Source: Thermoflexales bacterium
GTDB taxonomy: Bacteria > Chloroflexota > Anaerolineae > Fen-1058
Direction: 5' to 3'
Assembly: GCA_016931085.1 (NCBI GenBank)
Contig: JAFGFO010000133.1
Coordinates: 1 to 21,038, forward strand
DNA: 21,038 bases
Translations under genes and position numbers: made by a program
The notes under the pieces: generated by a model
Told to the model about the DNA's origin: nothing
The model's input: only the letters and a program-made list of their open reading frames with translations
The model's database searches: none
Shown: piece by piece, positions 7,356-12,905 of the stretch
Layout: each line of letters opens with the position of its first letter
Position numbering within the stretch: position 1 is the stretch's first letter

Positions 7356-8557
7356 ATGATAAAGCACAAACTCTTGATCGTGATTGTATTGGGCCTGCTG
7401 GGCGTGCTGGCTGGCGGCGCGCCATTTTCCAATGGGGCGCTGGCAGCCAGTGTACCATTTCCTAATGGCGTGGCCTTGTCCGAGCCGGCATTCTTGTCAT
7501 CCAGCAACACAAATTGGGATATCCAATGTGTAGAGTGTCCCAAACGCTTCTCCCTGGAGCACCGCAGCCTGCGGCTGGATAGTAAGGGGCACCCCCACAT
7601 AGCTTACGGCGGCGAAAACTTGTACTATGCCTGGCACGATGGGGTACAGTGGCACTATGAAACGGCAGATAACGCATACGGCGTTGGCGATAGCGCCTCC
7701 CTGGCGTTGGATGGAGAGGATCAGTAGACAGTGGGGCGTCGCCCTCACTGGCCCTGGACGGGGAAGATCAGCCGCACATCAGCTACTATAACGGAGACAA
7801 TGCCAACTTGGAGTACGCTTACCGCGATAGCGCCGGCTGGCACACCCAATTCGTAGAAAAGATGATGGGGGAAAACCGTATCGGCAAGCACACCGCCCTG
7901 GCATTGGATGGGGACGGGCAACCGCACATCAGCTACGATGACCATGACGACAACAACGTCAAGTACGCCTACCGCGACAGCGCCGGCTGGCACATCCAAG
8001 TCGTAGACCACCTGTGGCTTACCGGCACATATTCCATCTCTTCCCTGAGGCTGGACACTTTGGGCTACCCCCACATCAGCTACTCAACGGTCGACGATCT
8101 CAAATATGCCCAGAAGCTTGCGTCGATGCATCTGTCCATGGCAGCCTCTCCGCTGGACGGGCTGACGAACCACGACAGTGTGACCTACACCTTGACGCTG
8201 TCGGGGACAGGCCAAAACGCGACCCTGTGGGATCCGCTGCCAATGGGTGTGTACTACGTCAGCGGCAGCCTGACCAGCACGCTCAGCCCGCCGGCCGTCT
8301 ACAGCCCCACCGCCAGGGCCATCACCTGGCAGGGGATACTTCCCACCGATGCGGTGGGGAGTATGCCTACCGACACGCTGGAGCTGGTGCGCTTCCAGTC
8401 CACGCGGGGCATCACCACCGAGGGACCACTGAACCTGTCGCTGCCCATCGTCAATACGGCCTGGCTGACCGATACCGAGAACGGTACTTCTATACGGGCC
8501 ACCGTCATCGCCAACGGCTACCGGCTCTACCTGCCGCTCGTGATGCGCGAGGAGTGA
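7356..8557 (+). pseudogene. PHISY-propeller secreted protein, frameshifted by internal deletion
   Basis: The start ATG 7356 follows Shine-Dalgarno AAGGAG (7345-7350) and a signal peptide (MIKHKLLIVIVLGLLGVLAGG) related to those at 497 and 10118. The first frame reads one propeller unit, reaches SLALDGEDQ and stops at TAG 7725-7727. The coding sense resumes in another frame from about 7724 (VDSGASPSLALDGEDQPHISY) and runs to 8557 through further PHISY units, a DUF11-like module and the tail RLYLPLVMREE. Where the unit PHISY...LKYA...WH should follow the first LALDGEDQ, the sequence jumps straight to VDSGASP. Thus at least one repeat was deleted, with a shift of frame. Only four PHISY motifs remain against seven in the paralogs. 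A sequencing error is unlikely because whole repeat parts are missing. The fragments may still be transcribed from module B. Confidence 0.8.
8131..8557 (+). repeat. Near-identical DUF11-like C-terminal module, copy 2
   Basis: This is the second DNA-level copy of the module at 4555-4972. It differs mainly by a short insertion in the linker (LPTDAVGSMPTDTLEL instead of LPGSMPTDTLGL), and ends in RLYLPLVMREE. Confidence 0.85.
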
Positions 8558-8581
8558 GAGAGAAGCTTGTGCTCGCAAGCA

Positions 8582-8617
8582 TGGAAGCGGGTGCCGCAAA
8601 GTCGGTGCCCGCTTCCA
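8582..8617. terminator. Strong hairpin after the broken propeller gene
   Basis: TGGAAGCGGGTGCC (8582-8595) pairs with GGTGCCCGCTTCCA (8604-8617), a 14-bp stem including two G-T pairs, with an 8-nt loop. No T-run follows, so termination is uncertain. Its right side overlaps the position expected for the -35 box of the next gene. Confidence 0.55.
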
Positions 8618-8623
8618 GCTTTG

Positions 8624-8632
8624 TGGTATAAT
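8624..8632 (+). promoter_or_regulatory. Extended -10 promoter for the DUF3782-like gene
   Basis: TGGTATAAT contains a perfect TATAAT (8627-8632) with the TGn extension. No clear -35 is seen 16-18 bp upstream, where the hairpin arm lies. Transcription would begin near 8639, leaving a leader of about 70 nt before ATG 8711. Confidence 0.6.
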
Positions 8633-8710
8633 GAGTGTACGAGGGCAACGCACCATCGGGAAATGGCGCAACATCATTAGCCGCAAACGAGCTGTTGAGA
8701 AGGAGGCCAG

Positions 8711-9394
8711 ATGGCCATTCGATTGACCGACGATGAATTGATCGAACTGTTCGACGTGCAACTGCCGGCCCTGCTTGATCGCCGCCCGGAGATGGAACCA
8801 CGCATCTATCATGCTTTTCTCAAGACCTTTGCCCGCAAGGAAGAGGTGGCGTCTGTGCTGGCGGAGCTGCGGGGCTTTCGCGCCGAGACGAGGGAAAACT
8901 TTGAGCAGGTCGACCAACGCTTTGAGCAAGTTGACCAGCGCTTTGAGCAAGTTGACCAACGCTTTGAGCAAGTCGACGGACGACTTGGGAGCCTGGAATC
9001 ACGCGTGGAAGACGGCTTCCGCGAGGTGCAGCGCGCCATTGACCGACTGGGGGCGCGGTGGGGGATTCGCAACGAGAGTGTTTTCCGACAGACCGTGGCG
9101 ACGCTGCTCGAGCAGTCTTTTGGCGCCCAGGTGGAAGAACGACATATCGCCGGCGAACAGTTTGACTGCATCATCCACGATGGCGAGCACATCCTGGTAG
9201 AGATTGCCGCCAGTGCGGAGAAGAACATTCAAAAACGCTTGGAGCACAAGCGAGAGCTATACACCCGGGAAACTGGCACAGCGCCAACACGGGTCATCCT
9301 GGTGACGGCTTCGATCCACAGCCAACGGGCGCAGGCCCTGCGGGAGGCGGGTTTCGAAGTCATCGAGCCGGAAGAAGAGCAAGCGGACGATTAG
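8711..9394 (+). CDS. DUF3782-like coiled-coil protein with PD-(D/E)XK-type nuclease fold
   Basis: This 227-residue protein starts at ATG 8711, four bases after a perfect AGGAGG (8701-8706). An N-terminal helical part (1-60) is followed by a coiled coil (about 61-105) containing heptads FEQVDQR encoded by 21-bp tandem repeats. The C-terminal domain resembles PD-(D/E)XK folds: an Asp in EQFDCIIHDGEHI (D152) and a Glu in LVEIAAS (E164), then a helix and strand RVILVTAS. The usual lysine of the E-x-K motif is replaced by Ala166, so the domain may be inactive or use a lysine placed elsewhere. Proteins of this type are common in cyanobacteria and Chloroflexota and their role is not established. It has its own promoter and seems unrelated to the surface-protein genes around it. 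Confidence 0.75.
   Translation: MAIRLTDDELIELFDVQLPALLDRRPEMEPRIYHAFLKTFARKEEVASVLAELRGFRAETRENFEQVDQRFEQVDQRFEQVDQRFEQVDGRLGSLESRVEDGFREVQRAIDRLGARWGIRNESVFRQTVATLLEQSFGAQVEERHIAGEQFDCIIHDGEHILVEIAASAEKNIQKRLEHKRELYTRETGTAPTRVILVTASIHSQRAQALREAGFEVIEPEEEQADD
8900..8983 (+). repeat. 21-bp tandem repeat encoding coiled-coil heptads
   Basis: Four units begin with TTTGAGCA[AG]GT at 8900, 8921, 8942 and 8963 and encode FEQVDQR (the last FEQVDGR). The period of seven residues keeps the coiled-coil register, so copy number could change without breaking the fold. Confidence 0.85.
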
Positions 9395-9407
9395 GGGACG
9401 ACACACT

Positions 9408-9540
9408 ACAACTCACAGCCCCACGGCTCACGCCATCACCTGGCAGGGCACGCTGCTAACTAATACGCTGGAGCTAGTCTGCTTCCAGGCCACGCGAGGC
9501 ATTACCACCGAGGGGTGATCAATTCTACCTGTCCCATATC
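9408..9540 (+). pseudogene. Decayed remnant of a DUF11-like C-terminal module
   Basis: Bases 9414-9518 translate to HSPTAHAITWQGTLL, TNTLELVCFQ and ATRGITTEG, followed by TGA. This is clearly related to SPTARAITWQG and FQATRGITTEG in the modules at 4555, 8131 and 11381. The following CTGTCCCATATC still resembles the CTGCCCATCGTC of the intact copies. No propeller or signal sequence remains upstream. It is probably what is left of a fourth propeller gene. Confidence 0.75.
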
Positions 9541-9824
9541 TCTTCTCGTGGAGTAGGGAATGGCGAGCGCCGCCAGCGGCGTATCCTCAGCAGCTTGCGC
9601 CAATAGTTGAAGGTGACGGGTGACAACAAGCGTTCGCCTCGCTCGCGCACAAAGGTGCGGATACGCGGCCGCCCGTAGGCGCCAAACAGCCAGCGCACTT
9701 CGTCCCACGTGCCATGCTCCAGTGTGCGCTGGATGACCAGGTCAGCATCGCGCTTGAGATCCAGGCTGTCAAGGTCGTACTCCTGGAAATGTGGCCTCAA
9801 CTCGCCGGGAATATCACCAGCCAT
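9525..9824 (-). CDS. Small orphan protein, DUF6922-like
   Basis: This 99-residue soluble protein starts MAGDIPGELRPHFQEYDLDS. ATG 9824 is preceded by GAGGAG with five-base spacing, which favours it over the TTG at 9839. The central part (DADLVIQRTLEHGTWDEVRWLFGAYG, seen in two pieces) and the later NYWRKLL resemble a small helical family, DUF6922 from memory, often found next to nucleotidyltransferase-type toxins. No such partner is visible here. Its 3' end overlaps the decayed DUF11 remnant on the other strand, so its C-terminus (from about FPTPREEIWDR) may be unusual. Function unknown; a role as a lone antitoxin-like protein is only a guess. Confidence 0.6.
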   Translation of the reverse strand: MAGDIPGELRPHFQEYDLDSLDLKRDADLVIQRTLEHGTWDEVRWLFGAYGRPRIRTFVRERGERLLSPVTFNYWRKLLRIRRWRRSPFPTPREEIWDR

Positions 9825-9929
9825 CCCTACTCCTCGCAAAGCGTCCCTATTTCCTATTGTCTACTCCATTCCAGATAGATTGTAGCATAATGCCGGGCAG
9901 TAAGCAACTTGCTGTTTTCCTCCCTTCCC

Positions 9930-10020
9930 AAACTGGTAACAAATCTTTTTTGCGCACCGCGCTTGCCTCGATAAAGACATGCTTCCACTTGCACCCTTGG
10001 CCCCTCTTGAGTGGTAAAAT
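9930..10020 (+). promoter_or_regulatory. Promoter/operator module copy C
   Basis: The left arm AAACTGGTAACAAATC plus TTTTTT lies at 9930-9951, identical to copies A and B. An inner palindrome GCGC-ACC-GCGC lies at 9952-9962. The right arm AAAGACATGCTTCCACTTG (9973-9991) is less well matched. The extended -10 box is TGGTAAAAT (10012-10020), with TTGCAC at 9989-9994 as a possible -35 (20-bp spacer). It drives the gene at 10118. Confidence 0.65.
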
Positions 10021-10117
10021 AGCATAGAGGCATTCTCAATTCAAATCTGAACACGCCTGCGTGTGTCCAACCAACTTGATTGCGTTCGCGGACCGCGCCA
10101 GGCGAGGAGAAGAAAAG

Positions 10118-11791
10118 ATGAAACACAACATCCTGGTCATGATCGTATTGAGCCTGCTGGGCGTGCTGGCCGCTGGCCTGGCGGCGTTTGCCCAGGTGGG
10201 GGATCCACTGCCGGATCAGCACGTCACCGGCAGTCCGGCCAGCACACGGGCGATCTATGAACCCGCCGGCCGGGTGATCTCGACGACAGTCACCGTCGAC
10301 GCCAAGGCCTCGCCAGTGCATATATGGCATATCGAGACTGTCGAAAGCGGCGAGGGAATAGAGTGGGGCAGCTCGCTGGTGCTCGATGGGCAGGGCCAGC
10401 CCCACATCAGCTATACGAGTGGTTATCCAAACTACGACCTCAAGTACGCGCGGCGCGACGGGAACACTTGGCACATCGAGACCGTCGACAGCGCAGGGGA
10501 AATAGGCGCCTCCAGCTCGCTGGCGCTCGACAGCGCGGGCCACCCCCACATCAGCTACCAGGATGGCCAACCCAACCACGACCTCAAATACGCGCGGCAC
10601 GATGGGGCAAGCTGGCACATTGAGGCCGTCGACAGCCAGGCTAATGTAGGCACAGCCAGCTCGCTGGCGCTCGACGGATCAGGCCACCCCCACATCAGCT
10701 ACACGGACGGTCAGCCCAACAATGACCTCAGATATGCCTGGTACGATGGAGCGGTCTGGCGCTTCGAAATCGCCGACAGCCAGGGGTGGGTGAGTTGGGA
10801 TAGCTCGCTGGCGCTGGACGACGCGGGCCGGCCCCACATAGGCTACATTGACTGGTTCGGCGATGACCTCAAGTACGCGCGACGCGAAGCGGTCGGGCGC
10901 GAAGCGGCGGCGCGTGAAGCGGCCGGGCACGATGGAAATGCCTGGTACACCACAACCGTCGACAGTCAGCCAGGGGCGAGCTGGGGCGTCTCGTTGGTGC
11001 TCGATGGACAAGGCCAGCCTCACATCAGCTATGCGAGCGATTATCCAGACTTTAACCTCAGGTACGCGCGACGCGAAGCGGTCGGGTACGACGGAACTGC
11101 CTGGCACATCGAGACCGTCGACAGCCAGGCAGATGTGACGTACACCTCCCTGGTGCTGGATGAAGCGGGCCAACCCCACATCGGCTATTGTGACTGGCAC
11201 AATCTCAAATACGCCTGGCACGACGGGGCGAGCTGGCATGTCGAAACCATCGACCACCAAGAGGAGGGGGGCGGATGCACCGCGTCGCTGGCGCTCGATG
11301 GCTCAGGCCGGCCCCACATCAGCTACCAGGCAGAGTATCCCAACAATGAGCTCAAGTACGCCTGGCGGGACGGGCGCTTTCCGCTTTTCCTGTCCAAGAC
11401 TGCCTCTCCGCTGGAGGGGCTGGCCAACCGCGACGTGGTCACCTACACCTTGGCGCTGTCGGGGACAGGCCAGAGCGCTGCCCTGTGGGATCCGCTGCCG
11501 ATGGGTGTATACTACGTCAGCGGCAGCCTGACCAGCACGCTCAGCCCCCCGGCCGTCTACAGCCCCACCGCCAGGGCCATCACCTGGCAGGGGATGCCGC
11601 CGATCGACACGTTGGGCCTGGTCCGCTTCCAGGCCACGCGGGGCATCACCACCGAGGGCTCACTCAACATGTCGCTGCCCATCGTCAACATTGCCTGGCT
11701 GACCGACACCGGCGGCGGCACGCACGTGGAGGCTGCTGTCATCGTCAACGGCTATCACGCTTACCTCCCGTTCGTGACGCGCGAGAGATGA
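10118..11791 (+). CDS. Secreted seven-repeat PHISY propeller protein with DUF11-like C-terminus
   Basis: This 557-residue exported protein is the intact, simplest member of the local family. Start ATG 10118 follows Shine-Dalgarno GAGGAG, and the leader sequence GCGGACCGCGCCAG is shared with the 497 gene. The signal peptide is about residues 1-26 (cleavage near AFA-Q). Residues about 69-412 hold exactly seven repeats of the form SLALDGxGxPHISY, LKYA, WHIETVDS, consistent with a seven-bladed beta-propeller. Repeats 4 and 5 carry in-frame insertions of REAVGREAAAREAAG type between LKYA and the next DG. A DUF11-like domain (about 425-550) and the tail AYLPFVTRER end the protein. No catalytic residues are evident; glycan or protein binding at the cell surface is the likely role. 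It is convergent with the GT2 gene, 39 bp away. Confidence 0.88.
   Translation: MKHNILVMIVLSLLGVLAAGLAAFAQVGDPLPDQHVTGSPASTRAIYEPAGRVISTTVTVDAKASPVHIWHIETVESGEGIEWGSSLVLDGQGQPHISYTSGYPNYDLKYARRDGNTWHIETVDSAGEIGASSSLALDSAGHPHISYQDGQPNHDLKYARHDGASWHIEAVDSQANVGTASSLALDGSGHPHISYTDGQPNNDLRYAWYDGAVWRFEIADSQGWVSWDSSLALDDAGRPHIGYIDWFGDDLKYARREAVGREAAAREAAGHDGNAWYTTTVDSQPGASWGVSLVLDGQGQPHISYASDYPDFNLRYARREAVGYDGTAWHIETVDSQADVTYTSLVLDEAGQPHIGYCDWHNLKYAWHDGASWHVETIDHQEEGGGCTASLALDGSGRPHISYQAEYPNNELKYAWRDGRFPLFLSKTASPLEGLANRDVVTYTLALSGTGQSAALWDPLPMGVYYVSGSLTSTLSPPAVYSPTARAITWQGMPPIDTLGLVRFQATRGITTEGSLNMSLPIVNIAWLTDTGGGTHVEAAVIVNGYHAYLPFVTRER
11381..11791 (+). repeat. Near-identical DUF11-like C-terminal module, copy 3
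   Basis: This is the third DNA-level copy of the module at 4555-4972, with a shortened linker (MPPIDTLGL) and a few changes near the end (GGGTHVEAAV). Long runs match the other copies exactly, for example CAGCACGCTCAGCCC and GTCTACAGCCCCACCGCC. Confidence 0.85.
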
Positions 11792-11830
11792 GCCTGTTAG
11801 AGAGACATCCTGGAATAGCCGCCCGACACC

Positions 11831-12787
11831 CTACTTCCTATCGCCCTTCTCCCCCAGCTCAATCTTGCGCACGCGGTACAGGCCATCCTCGATCAAGCGC
11901 CGGTTGGCGGCAATCAGGTCGGCCAGCACTCCCAGCACAAAGACCTGGAAGCCGACGAGGATCAAGACGGCCGCCAGGATGAGCGATTGGACGTGACCGG
12001 CGCCTGAGCCGTCCAGGTAAAAGTAGAAAAAGCGCAAGCCCAACAGCACCCCCAGGCCCAAAATGGGCGCTCCGATGAACACAAAGGTCTTGAGCGGCTC
12101 GTACACGGTGTAGATGCGCAGGATGGTGGGGATGGACTTGCGCAGGTAGGCCATGCTGCCACCAAACAGGCGCGAGGGACGCCGGGGTGGGAGGCTGGAG
12201 GTGGGCACGGTCGCCACGGCAATCTGCTTGTGCCCGGCCTGGATAATGGTCTCCAAGGTATAGGTGAACTTGGTCAGGATGTTGACCCGCAGGGCGGCCT
12301 CGCGGTTGTAGGCGCGAAAGCCGCTGGTCACGTCTTGCACCTTCAACCCGGCAATGCTGCTGACCACGGAGCTGCCCCAGGCTTGCAGCAGCCGCTTGGA
12401 GGGTGCGAAATGCTCGACGCTCGTCACCTGCCGGTCACCGATGACCATGTCTGCCTCGCCGCGCAGAATCGGCTGAATCAGGCGCGGGATGTCCTCAGCC
12501 GGGTATTGACCATCGGCGTCGGTGTTGACGATGATGTCGGCACCCAGGCGCAGGCAGGCATCCAGTCCGGCCATAAAACCGGTCGCCAAGCCCTTGTGAT
12601 TGGTAAAACGCACGATGTGATGCACGCCGTTTTCGCGCGCCACCTCGGCCGTAGCGTCGATGCTGCCGTCGTCGACGATCAGCAGCTCGATTTCGGCCAC
12701 GCCGTCGATGCGCCTGGGCAGCGCCGCCAGTGTGGCCGGCAGTGTTTCCGCTTCGTTCCAACACGGGATTTGGATGATGAGTTTCAT
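11831..12787 (-). CDS. Glycosyltransferase family 2, polyprenyl-phosphate-sugar synthase type
   Basis: This 318-residue membrane-bound enzyme resembles dolichol/undecaprenyl-phosphate sugar synthases, which load a sugar from a nucleotide donor onto a polyprenyl phosphate for later use by GT-C enzymes. The GT-A domain (about 1-225) shows IIQIPCWNEAETL, the DDGS motif, the metal-binding NTDADGQYP and VIGDRQ, and VTSGFRAYNREA. Two C-terminal membrane helices follow (about 237-262 and 275-300). ATG 12787 gives the canonical MKLIIQIPCWNE start; an in-frame ATG nine bases upstream is an alternative. The promoter lies so close that the mRNA would be nearly leaderless. It is divergent from a GT-C-like gene that could use its product, which is an inference from position and family. 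Confidence 0.88.
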   Translation of the reverse strand: MKLIIQIPCWNEAETLPATLAALPRRIDGVAEIELLIVDDGSIDATAEVARENGVHHIVRFTNHKGLATGFMAGLDACLRLGADIIVNTDADGQYPAEDIPRLIQPILRGEADMVIGDRQVTSVEHFAPSKRLLQAWGSSVVSSIAGLKVQDVTSGFRAYNREAALRVNILTKFTYTLETIIQAGHKQIAVATVPTSSLPPRRPSRLFGGSMAYLRKSIPTILRIYTVYEPLKTFVFIGAPILGLGVLLGLRFFYFYLDGSGAGHVQSLILAAVLILVGFQVFVLGVLADLIAANRRLIEDGLYRVRKIELGEKGDRK

Positions 12788-12796
12788 AGTGCGCAT

Positions 12797-12805
12797 AGTA
12801 TACCA
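12797..12805 (-). promoter_or_regulatory. Extended -10 promoter of the GT2 gene
   Basis: On the minus strand TGGTATACT provides a TATACT -10 box (12797-12802) with a TGn extension. No convincing -35 is seen. Transcription would start near 12790, two or three bases before ATG 12787, so the mRNA would be essentially leaderless. Confidence 0.55.
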
Positions 12806-12826
12806 TACTCCAGCAAGTTGGCAGAA

Positions 12827-12855
12827 TTGACAATTGCCTCCGACTTGAGTAAAAT
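12827..12855 (+). promoter_or_regulatory. Consensus sigma70-type promoter of the GT-C gene
   Basis: TTGACA (12827-12832), a 17-bp spacer and TAAAAT (12850-12855) form a near-consensus promoter. Transcription would begin around 12862. It diverges from the GT2 promoter only about 25 bp away, so the two genes may share control. Confidence 0.7.
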
Positions 12856-12905
12856 TGGTTCCTGTCCACATCCTTGATAGAACGGGGAAGCGATTGCACA
12901 ATCAG

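Noticed and set aside
7013..7600. Minus-strand open frame across promoter module B and the start of the propeller gene
   Set aside because: It runs through the promoter module and the antisense of a signal peptide and PHISY repeat. No Shine-Dalgarno sequence or recognisable protein was seen.
10324..11360. Diversity-generating retroelement acting on the propeller repeats
   Set aside because: No reverse transcriptase and no template/variable repeat pair with A-specific changes were seen; the variation is ordinary repeat divergence and loop insertion.
12811..12850. Possible sixth module copy (AAGTTGGCAGAATTG) in front of the GT-C gene
   Set aside because: Only a few bases resemble the diverged left arm of copy E; there is no T-run or right arm, and the region is explained by a TTGACA promoter.
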